Below are positions 23,141-35,679 of a stretch of 64,000 nucleotides of DNA, in pieces. Position 1 is the stretch's first letter. Each line of letters starts with the position of its first letter. The DNA lies in contig NC_092520.1 of the NCBI RefSeq assembly GCF_037038585.1, positions 55,580,501-55,644,500 on the forward strand. Reading direction: 5' to 3'. A program made the translations under genes and the position numbers. The notes under the pieces are model-generated. The model did no database searches. It saw only the letters and a program-made list of their open reading frames with translations, and was not told the DNA's origin. Origin of the DNA: Patagioenas fasciata. Taxonomy: Eukaryota > Chordata > Aves > Columbiformes > Columbidae.

Positions 23141-26100
23141 TTGCTTAAGATGCACTTCTGGTTGCTCCTCAAAAAGAAATGCAGTGCTATAACAGAACGT
23201 TGTCTTCCTTATAAAACATTTTGCATGTCTTTCCATCTTCCCTTTGCTTTGGTACCTTAGCTACAGTATAGCTGCAAAGAGCCAATACACACTTTTACAA
23301 AATCTATTTCTTTATATTTGAACAAAAGCATATTTTAATCTTTTAAGAAGTGTGCAGACCAAGAAGATGGAGAGCATACTTAATCTTCATTTCTACAACA
23401 GAATTTTATGTAATTAAGTATTCCGAATAACACTTGGCTATTCTTGTATGTGCATGCCATAGATTAGTGAGAAAACCCTGTAGTTCTTTGAAACCATTTT
23501 TCAGCAGAACAGAAAAACAATTAGGGCAAAATTTTAAAATTATTCATACCACAGCTGTGCAAATAAGAATTGATTATCATAACTGTTTCAGTGTGAATAG
23601 AAGAAATGATTAATGAACACTTCTCAGTAAGATGCAAATGTTTTACAGTGTAAGTCACAGTGAGCTATGTCTATTTAATAGAAACAGTAAGTGCAAATAA
23701 GTTGAGCTTCATCAGTGTATTCAGTTAACTGAAAATAAAACTTTATTTTTTAACAGATTGAAGACAATTTTCAAGCTGGAAGGCCCCCTTTCTCCCTAAC
23801 TTGGAGGTAATGTAAATGTCAAAAACCAGTCAAAAGATTTACCTGTTATCTGGTTATTAATTGACAGTCTCCTGTGCAGTAACTGCTAGCATCTTTTTAT
23901 CTTGCTGTGAGATTGGAGGCTGATTTCTTCAGAAACTGTTGGTGTCACTCTTACGTCAGGCAATTGAGGTGTTTCCCTGAACAGATTAAGGATGCCATAC
24001 TGCATTGCTTTTTGTCCATTCAATTGAAAATAAAGACAAATGTGAGTTATTTGATTAGCATGCCTCAATGTAGTGGTATAATGTAATAAACAATGCAAAA
24101 ATATATTTTATAGCCTGTTAGCTCTTCATTTTAATTTACGGGGACGAGCAAGTGAAAGAAAAATTGATGCAGAAATAACATAAGCTCGGTTTCAACAACT
24201 CAGTGGCAATCAGAATTTATGCTGCTTTGCTATTGCCTACACATGTGGCTGCAGTGACAGTAAGTGGCTCTCTTCCAGTATGCATATCTTTTCAACTTTT
24301 TTTTTAAATAAAAGAAACTGAAGCAACATTTTGCTTTGCAAACTAAGAATAGAAGTTGCAGCTTCTTGCTTAAAATGACCTAGCTCAGAAATGTGAAGAA
24401 TATACTTCCTGAGTCATGCCAATGCACTTCTTACAAATCTCTGGGCGTGTCTGTGCTGTTTGGTGGAGAAAAGTGAAATGTGGCCATAATGGGGACTGTT
24501 GCTCCATTTGAATACACCAGCTCAAGTTCATAAGCAATGCCACTGCTCTGCTGTGCCAATAGGACAGTGTATCTTTTTGGCTTATTGATTCAGTGGAAAC
24601 CTAGAATTGAGCCCTGTTATGGTGGCTGGCATATGTTCCATAACAGCTATTTTGTGATTCTTAGGTGTAGTTTATTTTAATTAAAGCTTTGTGTAGCTGA
24701 TGCAAACCAGATCAAACCATGCTGCTTAAGTGTGTGGAAAAAAAAAAAAGGGTTTGTTTCCAGTGGAAAAAATTCCAGTGCTACTTTTTAGATTTTGCTA
24801 TGTCCCTTCTCATTCGTCTGTCATTTTGGTAATGTTAGTAGCTAACGAGCAGATAAGTTTCTCACCTGCCAGGGCTCATTTCAGCTCACTCCCCAGATGT
24901 GAAAAATAATACTTATGGACAAGTCATCTAAAGCTATTCCTTACAATAATTTATGGTGAATATCTTCAGAGGGAACATAGAAGTATTACTTTTGAATGAT
25001 GCATATTAATATTTTATGTCCTTTTCAGTTAATCTAAGTATATAAAAATTTCAATTTTTATGATTTATACAAAAAGCTAATTACAATCCATTGTGCAGAC
25101 AGCTTTAAAAATCAATGTAAAAAATAACAGTTACGCATAAATGAAAAAGAAGCAAAAAGTGCAGCCACAAGCTATTACACATATAATGAAAATGGATTTA
25201 TTGCTTAAGTCTTTTATTACCTTCTATTATTAAACCATTAAGAAGGTCCCTTAAGTTTAATCCGAACTGGAAAAGACACATTCACATGTGCATATATATG
25301 TTATTCCAGGCAAATATGTACTAAAGGAACATTGTGAGAATTAAAGCTTCCAAAAGAAAATTAAAAATTGATTCCCATGTCCCTGAAGTCAGTATGGTTT
25401 ATCTGCCAATAAATTATAAAATGTGTACTTTAAAATGTTCATAAACCATGGAAAAGTCAGGGAATTACAGTTTTTTAGCACTGGAAGATACGCATATAAA
25501 TTAGGTTTGTAGTAGTGTAGCACGTTTCTCTGGTTCCGATGGTGCTAGCCACACCTAAATCCAAGCAGTTACAGTCCCGGAGAAATAACAGGTCACTGAA
25601 CACTTAGTAACTGTGAAGTTGTAGTTTGTATCTGTATATTAAGATATTCAAATATGCATATTTTTGGAGATTTGCACCTGTGTATTGAAGTGATTGCACA
25701 TAATTAGCGGCGTGATTATCAAATATGTTTTCACATACCGCATATAATTAGACTTACAGAAACACACTACATTTAGAATATTTTAATGTAGATAAACTTT
25801 GAGGGCAAAAATGAAGTGTTATTAAGGAAATGCAAATTGTTAACCCCTAATGTGCTAGCTTCTGCTAGTGGTATCTCCTGATAGAAGGATTCCCAGCTGT
25901 GCAGGCTTATGGCAGTGGTGAGGGAAGAACAACTGGTAGGATGTGTGGTGCAGGCTTTTTCACCCCTCCCTAGTGCTGCAGCAATGTGCAGTTCTGGGCT
26001 ATGGGACACTGAGGATGCAGGATGGAAAACAAGGCAGCAGGATTCATGCTAGATGTATGTTATCTTGATACACACTCCTTTGAATATCTTTGCCAATAAA

Positions 26101-28790
26101 ATAAAATGGTCATGCATTTAGATAGCTATTTGGCTAACTTCTCAGGTTATACACAGACATATATGGTAATCACATATAACCAATACCTTAAACTAAGTGA
26201 AAATTGTTTATTTGTTAGTTTGCAATAAAGCTAGGTTTCCGACAGGAAAACTTGGCCTTATTTCTGTTTTCCATTATTCCTTCATCATTACTTCCTAGAA
26301 TAACTGAAGTTAAATCAGAAATATGCTGGCTGTACCAGTTACTCACATTTGTTAAACTGCTTTCATACTATAATTTGGTTGCTATCTCTTGACAGTTATC
26401 ATAAAACAATTTACTATATTATATTAGGGTGGTACACTTAGGCCTCCTGAAAGGACTAAGATTAAATTATAGGTCTACTCTGTGGTTCCAAATAATGAAA
26501 AATGAGATGATCCTGCCTGCTAGAGGCCTCAGCAAACTCTTCAAAAAAAGACTTTCTAGAAGTCCTTCCAAAAGAAAACATAAGCTCCCATCTTCTCTGC
26601 GTTTTTGCTATAAACCTGGGATTCTCAAAACACTGTATTAAAGGAATGCAATTATACAATATCTGAGCAACTTGTATCCTACTATTTCTTAGCAGTTGGG
26701 AGGGGGGATGTGATCATTATATTAAAAACATCTGTTTTGAAGTAAAAGGCTTTACAGCATATGAATTGTTATGTTTTCATAAGCATAAGTTAAAAATCAT
26801 TTAAATGGCTGTTAAATTCCCAATTATGCTTGCATGTATAGCCACAGATGAGCATGCAGGGCTGGTAATTGTTTTACAGATTAAACTCTGATATTTTACT
26901 TACTATCAATGGCCTACAAGCCACAATGGGACAACACAGCTGTGGGCCATTTCTGTCTTCTCTTACTGATGCAATTCTTGCTCTATTTCAGCTTTCCTTT
27001 TGCCACAAAATGATGTACAGTGTTGGTAGTTTGTAAGTACGTGCTTCTCTTCACTAAACCACTTCAACTTCAGGTGCCCTTAGACTCTTTGTCCAAACAA
27101 ACTGCTTTGACCGACCTGTATTTTGACCTCCTTTTTTGCCAGTGGGAGAATTATCCTCTCATTTTTTGCTGATTCTTAATCCAAACAAACACTCAAGCAA
27201 TCTTCACCTCAATTCTCCCTCTGAATTTACAGTTTATTCATCTCAAACCTGTCACAGTGTTGAACAATTTTTCTTCCCTCTCTTATTTCTTACCTAGTCA
27301 TTGGTCTGTCACAGACTGACTGCAAGGCCAACAGATCTTTCCTTCTGCTGAGGGTTAGGGGAACTATTTGTATCTTGACGTTTGCCACCACAATTTTCTG
27401 TTATAGGGTTGAAATTCCCATTTCTTATGGTAATTACAGTTCCTAGCATACTTTAATCTGAGATCATAAGATAAGTTAGTGCTCTAGGCAGATGTCTCAA
27501 ACCAAGACTTCAAACTCACTATCTAACCTGGCATCCACAGTACTAGTAACTTCTCTGCACTGTAACTTTTGTAGGTCAGCCAGATTTGAGGCTAATGTAG
27601 TATCTCCACTTCATGCCAGCTGTGAAATACCTTACATCCCTTCATAATTAAACCTGAATGGCTCTCAGCTTTTTCCACAAGCCCAACTGAACTTCTAACT
27701 GTTGACAGGACGGATATTTCACTCATCTTGGTGGGATTATTTAGAGAACAAAAATTACTATTAATATATTTTATGAATACACAGAAGGACAACACCAAAT
27801 CTTTGTATGGCTATATGTTAGGGAAGACTCGCTGATTACATGCCTTTAGATGCTTATAGAACAGGTGTATAAGAAGGAGTTAAGAAAACTCCCCAAACTA
27901 GACTTGGAATTCTTCTCAGAAGGAGCTGGATTGTTCTAAAACCTCCTGTAGCACCACATTAAAAAAGTGTGGTTCTTGAATTCAAAGTTTCCAGGTTGTC
28001 TTGCTGAAATGAATCCAAGAAATGTCTGGTAAGTAATAGTGGCAACCCAGAAAGCGATAATTGTTCTGAGCTTGCTGTGATTTTTCAGTAAAGAGTTGGA
28101 GGTCAGTTATAAAGGAAAGGTTCAGATTTGCAGATGGCTGTGAAAGCCAGAAAGGGGTGCTAGAAGTTGAGCCTGATCTACCATTTGCAACACTTTTCTC
28201 CATTTTCCATCTGTATCCCATAGAGATCAGGTGAAAGAGATGAAACACCCCGAGATCAAATACTACACAAATAATTTTTTCCACTTTGGAGAGAGAAACT
28301 TCTTGGAAGATTTTTTTTTTGTTGTTGCCATTGGGTCTTTTTGACTTCTTTTTTTCTTCCACATCACCCCAAAAGGCTGAAAAACTGAAGAGAAAAAGGA
28401 AGGGGGGCTAGTGGATCATTTATGATATTACTTCAGATTTGTTTCTCAGAAGACACTGAAGTTCCTTGACTTTGTATGAATTTGTGATGGGGATTTGGAT
28501 CAAGTTAAACCGTGTCTATCCATAGCACATCTAAAAGTCTGTCCTAAAGGAAAAGACAAGATATGGCCTGAACAACTTTGAAAACCTTAATAATTTAGCT
28601 CCTAGATACAAGAAGATGTGCTCGAGATAAACTGCTGGTGGGATAAGTGATGCTTGATGGGGATGTACAGATTAAGATTACCTGAAAAGAGGCAGAAGGT
28701 TTTTGTGCAATGGTAGGAGGAAGAAAATATTGCTGTGTTATGTATCACCAGGTGGCAGTGTTACACAGTCTTGCAACTGCTATGCGTTAC
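23141..28790. other. AT-rich intergenic region without recognised genes
   Basis: The region is AT-rich and non-repetitive apart from short A/T runs. I see no convincing coding signal; frames at 25,773-26,009, 26,429-26,641 and 27,982-28,362 have no family resemblance. Such stretches near developmental glycan genes can hold conserved enhancers, but this cannot be judged from one sequence. Confidence 0.55.
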
Positions 28791-28794
28791 TATA

Positions 28795-29545
28795 TGAGAA
28801 GGGCAAATGTAGAGCCTTGCACCTGGGCAGGAACAACCCCAGGTTCCAGTATAAATTGGGGAATGACCTGTTGGCAGTATAGGAGAAAGGGACCTGGGGG
28901 TCCTGGTGGACAACAGGATGACCATGAGCCAGCACTGGGCCCATGTGGTCAGGAAGGCCAATGGCATCCTGGGGTGTATTAGAAGGGGGGTGATTAGTAG
29001 GTTGAGAGAGGTTCTCCTTCCCCTCTACTCTGCCCTGGTGAGACCGCACCTGGAATATTGTGTCCAGTTCTGGGCCCCTCAGTTCAAGAAGGACAGGGAA
29101 CTGCTGGAGATAGTCCAGTGCAGGGCAAAGAAGATGATGGAGTGGAACATCTCCCTTATGAGGAAAGGCCAAGGGAGCTGGGTCTCTTTAGCTTGGAGAA
29201 GAGGAAACTGAGGGGTGACCTCATTAATGTTTACAAATATGTGAAGGGTGAGTGTCATGAGGATGGAGCCAGGCTCTTCTCAGTGACAACCAATAATGAG
29301 ACAAGGGGCAGTGGGTTCAAACTGGAACACAAGAGGTTCCACTTAAATATGAGAAGAAACTTCTTGTCAGTGAGGGTGACAGACACTGGAACAGGCTGCC
29401 CAGGGAAGCTGTGGAGTCTGTACAGGCATTCAAAACCCACCTGGACACATTCCTGTGTAACCTCATCTAGGTGTTCCTGCTCCAGTGGGGGAATTGGACT
29501 GGATGATCTTTTGAGGTCCCTTCCAATCCCTAACATTCTGTGATA
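28795..29545 (+). mobile_element. CR1 LINE, 3' part of ORF2 and 3' UTR
   Basis: This is the best preserved CR1 copy in the window. Broken plus-strand frames read [20 protein letters not shown] and later [34 protein letters not shown] and [10 protein letters not shown], all typical of the end of CR1 ORF2. The 3' end has GGACTGGATGATC, GGTCCCTTCCAAT and ACATTCTGTGATAAG. The frame is broken by small shifts (the peptide changes frame near 29,060-29,180) and the 5' part is missing, so it is a dead copy. Confidence 0.93.
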
Positions 29546-29569
29546 AGTTTTTGGGTCTTGGAAGGAAAA

Positions 29570-31050
29570 CTGATAGGGATATCTGTTAGTTTTTGCTAGA
29601 CAGAAGGAAGCATGTCCCAGTTTCAGAAGAGACAGATCTCTCCCTGTGTTGATCTACATGATCAGAGTCAGTTTGTTGGAGGAAGTTGCAATCCGGGAAC
29701 TTGGGCATTGACTTTGACATCTTGATTTTTAAGCAACAGAGTTTCTTGTGTACTGTTTGACTGTTCTTTACTGGGAAAAACAGAAGACCCTATGCAAATG
29801 CAGTAGCATCCTGCACGTCATCAACAGTGACTGAGTCTGTATCATTCTTGCATGTACCTGAATCTGGAAAAATAAATGTGGATGCCGTACAGATGGCATG
29901 ACTTTTAACTGTAATAAGCCCACAAAAGCTGCTCTACACTCCAGAGTTTGCATCATAAATATTCCAGGATTCAGAAGGCTGGAAGGAATGTGTGTAAGTA
30001 TGTCTAAAGTCTTCCATGCACAGAACAGAAATGGGAGACCAAGTGTGTCTGTTCTGCTAAATGCTTTCCTCAGGGTGTCTTCATGTCGCAGATTCCAGTT
30101 GTAGAGAGTGTGCACAAACGGCCCTATGTCTAGTTTCTTTGGAATTACCAAAAACCTTCTCTCTTTGGCGCAGGACCAGTATTTGTCACTAGTAATTTGA
30201 TATTGCAGCCTGCAATAACTGGACAATTTGTAACTCCACTCAAAGTATCTTCCCACTCACCAATTCTGCCTGTCCATATTGTGAAGCTGCACATGTTTTT
30301 TGAATGGCAACAGAAGCTCTTTTGACTAATTTGCAGCCACTGGTCACGCCTTGTGTCTTCCTTGGAATTCTGTTTATAGCTGGACACGAGCAAGGCTTGC
30401 CATTGCTTGTTACTAGTGCCACCCTGTTCTCTAGGCAGTGGACTCTGGTGAGCCATGTATGTGGCCCTACATGCCAGAGATTTTCTTTGCTAGCTAACAT
30501 ACTGTAACTTCAGCCTGAGTTTTGTAATGTAACTTGGCTATGCTACAGTACGAAAGGCAAGAGAGAACACTATTCTTTTCTCCTTAAGTTAAACTGCAAA
30601 TGTTCAGTGATGTCAGGGACTTTCTTGGATATTGAGGCCAAATGGAATGATGTGGTCTGACCTACATTGAAGCTGTAATCTCTGTGACTGACTGCTGGTT
30701 GGAAGTGATTTCTGGAATGATTTGGCTCCCAGACTATGTCCAGGAGTTGTTTTGTAGAGTGCTGGTCGGCACATGCCAAAACCTGGTTACAGCATTTTCT
30801 CATTATTTATTCTGCTAGATGTCCACGCTGCACAGCCCAGGAATGATCCCAGGTGGTGGTTCTTTTGCTGGCACAGATACACACAGGGAATGCAGGGACT
30901 GACTGCAATGGTGCAAGAATGAAATATGACCAAATTATGTGGTAGAAAGGAGATACACCTATAAGTATGTAGTCTTGGCATTGATCTAAAAATATAGCTC
31001 AAAGTTTTCAGTAATGTCCTTTTTTTCCAGGAAACTCTCTTCCCAACAAC
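29570..31050. other. Unidentified ORF-dense intergenic stretch
   Basis: Directly right of the CR1 copy lie several overlapping open frames: 162 codons at 29,768-30,256 (minus), 103 at 30,145-30,456 (minus), 86 at 30,240-30,500 (minus), 77 at 30,570-30,803 (minus), and 68 and 67 on the plus strand. Base composition is slightly richer in GC than the surroundings. I cannot assign the translated segments to a family. It may be a degraded repeat or pseudogene, or chance. Confidence 0.3.
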
Positions 31051-34000
31051 AGTAAGACAAAATACAGAATTGTAGTATCTCTATGAGTGGTTATATGGTT
31101 TTAAACAACAGAGAAATTGATAGAATGCTGAAAGCGATTTAAGATGTTCCAGTGTCCTAGGTCAGTGTCTTATGCAGGTGGAGTTATGAATAGTCAAAGC
31201 AGAATATAGCTGATACTTTCAGGAAAACACGCAGCAATATGTAAGGAATGAGTTGCAGAAGCCACTGCATGTGGACTGACGCATATGAGACACTGACTGA
31301 AAACATTACTTCTATATTGTCTGTATTCTGATCAAGGGAAATAAAAATGGTCTTAGGTTTAAGAAAGTTATTACATCCAGAAAAAGAATGGCAAGCAAGA
31401 AAAGTGAAAATTAACAAGTGTCCTAATGAATTGCAACTTTGCAAGAAGATGGACTGGTGACAGTATAATGCATAAATTGTTTTAAAAGGAAGAATACAGT
31501 GATCAGTGTGCCATTGAAACAGTAGGTTCAGTAAGTGCACATATTAAAATTTAATATGACAAAAAATGTGGTACACTTACACTATGAGCTTTGGAACAAA
31601 TTAATCCCAGAGAGATGACTGAAGTTAGCATGAGTTTATTAATTTAACAATTTTTATCCTTGTGACAAGAGAGACACTTGGGACTTGGTGCACACTGAAA
31701 AATTGTTTTATTGGAAATCTCAACTGGCTGCAAGCAGTGATAAATCATTTAACGAAACCAGTGTGAGGTAGGTGTCACTTTAGTTTTACATTAATAGATC
31801 TATTAGATTTTAACCTTGTCAGACAGGTAATTGCTAAATGAAATTATACTTTTGCACCTTTGCTTCTTAATATCATTTGCTTACTCATGCTTTTTCTACA
31901 AACCTTGATGTTGGCACTAAGAGTGTTTCATATGCCCATTGCTTCAGACTAGCAAAAATTGTATTGACCTTTAAAATAAATTGTAAGTGTGACAATTTTT
32001 ATTTTTAGCAACTTGGAAAATGTGTTGTCTGTTACCTCAGAATGACTTGGAGAAGGGGCATTATGTGTCAGAATTAATTAAAATGTGTCCACGTTTTCAT
32101 GTCAGCACATCTCTGGTAGACATGACAGTAGACCTGGCACATGTGTTTTACAAGGTGAAGTTGTGCTGCCTGAGATTATTACAAGGAACAGGTTATTTCA
32201 GGATTATTTTATGTGAATACTTGAACTCTGGGCTATATGCTCACAACACAGGATCTTGTAGAATCATTGTGTTAGAAATAAGAGAATCCTGAGTCTTGTA
32301 ATTTTTAAAAATCAGAAATCTACAGAAACTACGTTCATTTTGTAAGAGTATCTCAAAACTAGCTTGTCAACTGACTTTGGATTTTCTTTGTAGTTAAACT
32401 CTCATTGGAGTTTTAAAGGTAAGCTCTATTTGGAAGGGGAAATGTTGGATTTGAACAGTGTTTGCAATTTTTAGGGCTTTACTTCAAGCCCAGTTGTGTT
32501 CTCATTAAATCAATGGAAAGACGACCATGTTCAAAATGATCTTTATAATCACTTTGTTGTTGCTAGTGTGTTACAGCCATTGACTTCTAACGAATTTAAC
32601 TGATTTTTATTAAAGCTTAATCCCACAGGGCCTTGCACAGTAATGCGGACCTTTATAAAGAGAACATTAAATCCTACCAAATGAAAGTGCTACGTCTCTG
32701 CGCAGGGATACTTAGCCTCTACTGACTATTGTGGGACTTGGGTTCAGTCTGGAGACCCCAACTCTTCTTCCAGCTAGGGCCACAGTAAGTATAACTTGGG
32801 GTGTAACTGCACACCCTGTGTGCAACTGGGAGGAACTGGGTGGTGATTGGATGTGTTTTGGGTTGTGACTCTACATAAAGCATGGTCTGCAAGCCATCAT
32901 TAAAAATATCAAAATTGCTAAGTAAAAGTCTGTCTTTGAAAGCTGCATAAGCACCTTATTTCATGTGGACCTGCAAGTACTTTTTGCTAGTTTAAGAAAA
33001 ATGAGAGCTTTATGAAGTCAACTTTTTCATCTAAACCTCATTATAAATATTTTTCTTCTCTTGTACATCCTTTCCATCCAGGAAAAAATACTTCTTGTCA
33101 GTCTTCACAAATCAGTAACTGTCTTACGCAAGTTTAAATAAATAAGAATTTTAAATTTAACTGAAATGCACAATTTTTCTGTTTAGCAAATTTAGCTTTG
33201 ATCTCCCTTTCATGAAGATGAAGGTAGGGTGCCAACAATCTTGTATTTATGAGAAAACCTCAAATTATAATAGTATTTCTGTATCTTACCAAAAGCATTA
33301 TATGGGATACTTCAGTCTAAATCCTTTAGCATTGCTTTTATTCCAAATATGAGTTTACCCACACAAGTGTTACTAGTGCTGTTCTGTAACAGAAACAAGG
33401 CTATGTTTAATGTTGCTTTTTCTTTTTTTTTTTTGATGTTTGCTTGTTAACTAGTGAATAGATGGAGATGAGAACAAAATGCTTCTATATCTTACATCTA
33501 TAAATATTTACGTTTCTCTGGGGTAGGTTTCCTGACACCTAGTAAAAGAGAGAGGTTTAAAGAAAATATCATTAAGTCCGGGCTTGGGAGGCACAAGGAC
33601 TTTGAAAGCAGGTGAGCAGAGAAGAACACAGAGTCAGGTCTCCCTGTAGAGAGTATGGATGCTCTGCTTCTCTTGCTGGAAAAGAACTTGGTGATTTTTC
33701 AAGACAAAGAAGGGCTGCTTTCTGCTTGGGTAAAAGTGAGTGGGTGAACACATCTTGTCATGATGGGAAGAAGACTGAAGAGGTCTGTTTGACACCAGAC
33801 CCACATTTCCTTCTGCCAGAGAATGGAGGGATTGGGCTTTCAGCACTGTGGTGTGTGCTTGTACAATACAGGGGTGAATTCCATGTAACACGTGATGCTT
33901 CCTGTATGAATTTTCACTGAAGATAGAAGTGCATATCTTTTTATGTCTTGGCAAGACCTGAGAATTGGCTCCTCTCAAACTTTTACCAGTGTAATACCTT

Positions 34001-34800
34001 GACAGTGCTGTGCAACCCTGGAAATGTTTGTGTGTGTGTGGTGTGATTGTGTCGTTTGAAGTCAGGTGGTTGATGCTTCTGGTCTTGTGGCAGAAACTTC
34101 TGGAACATCTCACAGCATGTAGAGTTTTAACTCCTTTTGTTTAGACCACTTTCTGGTAATTTCTGTTCTTTCTGGCAAGCTTTAATGGGAGCTGTTACTC
34201 TCCTCCAAGAGTCCAAATACTTTTACTCTCTATATAAAAAAACTTCATCTTAAAATACATCGGTCTAAGTGTTTTTTAAAGTTCTAAAGTTAAATGGTCT
34301 CATGGGAAGGCACTAGTCTTCTGTTAACAGCCTTCCAGAGGTGAGGTTGTCTCCAGGGTTGAGAAAGTTGCTTTAGCACTATCAGTTATCTAATTAATCC
34401 CTCAGTAAATAAAGACATTCTATAATTAAATAAGCAAGATGTGCAATCAGCTCTAACATGAAATGCTTTGCATGTTAATATATTATAATCCGGAAGCTGT
34501 ACAAGGCTTGTATTTGAAGTGTTTCTAACAGGCTTGCTAATCTATGGACTCATTGCAGACAAAACAGTGACAAAACATTCCTCAGCTTTGTGTGACCTGT
34601 GAGCTAGACCCTTGATTTTTTTTTTTTTTCAATAGGGAAAACTAACAGTTTGAGAGTTTTTGTAAATATGTGAAGGGCTTGAAGAATTAACTTGTGAAAC
34701 TTGGATAAAGTTGCTGCCAGGGGTAGATGTTGCTGCCTCGAGGAGATAAAAGTTTTCCTTAAAGTCGGTTTGGCATTTGGGACTTTGTGCTCTGAAGACT
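31051..34800. other. AT-rich intergenic region
   Basis: No recognised coding sequence is present. A (TG)n-like tract sits at 34,027-34,050. A 159-codon minus frame at 33,634-34,113 overlaps a 102-codon plus frame (33,612-33,920), but neither has a recognisable motif. Confidence 0.55.
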
Positions 34801-35079
34801 CCAAATGACCCCACGAACCAGCAGCCCTGCAGATCATTTAATCTACAGTGAAGTAGTCAATCTGTGCAGTAGGCAGTGCGGCCCGAGGCAGTGGTGTGAA
34901 ATACTTCAATACCGGGGTTATAAACGTGGGTCTGAAACTGCAAACAGTAGAAGACCCGCCTGCAGAAAACAAACAAACAAAAAAAACCAAAAACAAACCC
35001 ACAACGGGATATTAACGAGTTTTAAAGGAAAAAAAAAAAATCACGGTTTTTTTTTCCGTTTCATTGACTCGGCGTGGGG

Positions 35080-35400
35080 GCGGTGGCTCACCTGGCGGGG
35101 CCCCCTTGTCAATCTCATTGGCTGCCTTTCGCTCCGCCCCCGCCACCTCATTGGCTGCTCCTGCCTCCTTTCCCCCACTGGCGCGCTACCGCTCTCCGTC
35201 CGATACCTGGAGGAGAGCGAGGAAGGGCTCCCACCACCCCCGTTTACTCTCCGCCTGCTCCCATTGGTCATAGACCTGGCGTGCTAGGCTCGCACATTGG
35301 CTGCTCCGGCAGCCGACTTTGCCCCAATTGGCTGGGAGCGGGGCCCGCCCCGCCCCGCGGGGGGCTGAGCGGTGTGTTTGTGCTGGAGAGTTGCCGGCGG
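35080..35400 (+). promoter_or_regulatory. HS6ST3: HS6ST3 CpG-island promoter with five same-orientation ATTGG boxes and GC boxes
   Basis: Inverted CCAAT boxes (ATTGG) occur at 35,117, 35,150, 35,263, 35,296 and 35,327, all on the plus strand; four of the five read ATTGGCTG. Spacings are 33, 113, 33 and 31 bases. GC boxes lie at about 35,130-35,143 (CGCTCCGCCCCCGCC-like) and 35,340-35,360 (CCCGCCCCGCCCCGCG). There is no TATA box. The arrangement fits an NF-Y/Sp1-driven CpG-island promoter, with transcription probably starting between about 35,340 and 35,470. Confidence 0.75.
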
Positions 35401-35471
35401 AGCGGATTCGGGAGCTGCTGCTCCCGCCGCGGCACCTCCCGTTCGCCTCAGCCGCGGGAAGCGGACGCGGG

Positions 35472-35513
35472 ATGGCCGCCGTCGGCGGGCCGGGGCGCGG
35501 CGCGCTGCGCTGA
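35472..35513 (+). other. Upstream ORF 1 in the HS6ST3 leader
   Basis: A 13-codon ORF, MAAVGGPGRGALR then TGA, starts with G at -3 and G at +4, a strong initiation context. It ends 166 bases before the HS6ST3 start. Whether it lies in the mRNA depends on the true transcription start. Confidence 0.5.
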
Positions 35514-35519
35514 GGGGAG

Positions 35520-35548
35520 CGGAGCCGAGCCGAGCCGAGCCGAGCCGT
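35520..35548 (+). repeat. Short CGAGC tandem repeat in the HS6ST3 leader
   Basis: About five copies of a 5-base unit (CGAGC) lie between the two upstream ORFs. The tract is purely G/C with A and could vary in copy number. Confidence 0.85.
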
Positions 35549-35565
35549 GGCCGCCGGCAAGGAAC

Positions 35566-35649
35566 ATGCCGTCGGGAAGGGAGCCGGGCGCCCCTCGGCT
35601 GCGGGATCCGAGCCGGGCGGCCGCCTTGTCAACGCCCGGCAGCGCCTGA
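35566..35649 (+). other. Upstream ORF 2 in the HS6ST3 leader
   Basis: A 27-codon ORF starts with ATG at 35,566 (A at -3, C at +4) and ends with TGA at 35,647-35,649. It is in the same frame as HS6ST3 (114 bases upstream) but the stop separates them, so it is not an N-terminal extension. Confidence 0.55.
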
Positions 35650-35679
35650 GCCCGCGCCGCGCTGCTCCAGCGCATCGCC

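Noticed and set aside
29058-29543. 161-codon plus-strand frame
   Set aside because: It is part of a dead CR1 element ([12 protein letters not shown] and following), not a host gene.
33634-34113. 159-codon minus-strand frame overlapping a 102-codon plus frame
   Set aside because: No recognisable motif, no splice or promoter context; compatible with chance in non-coding DNA.
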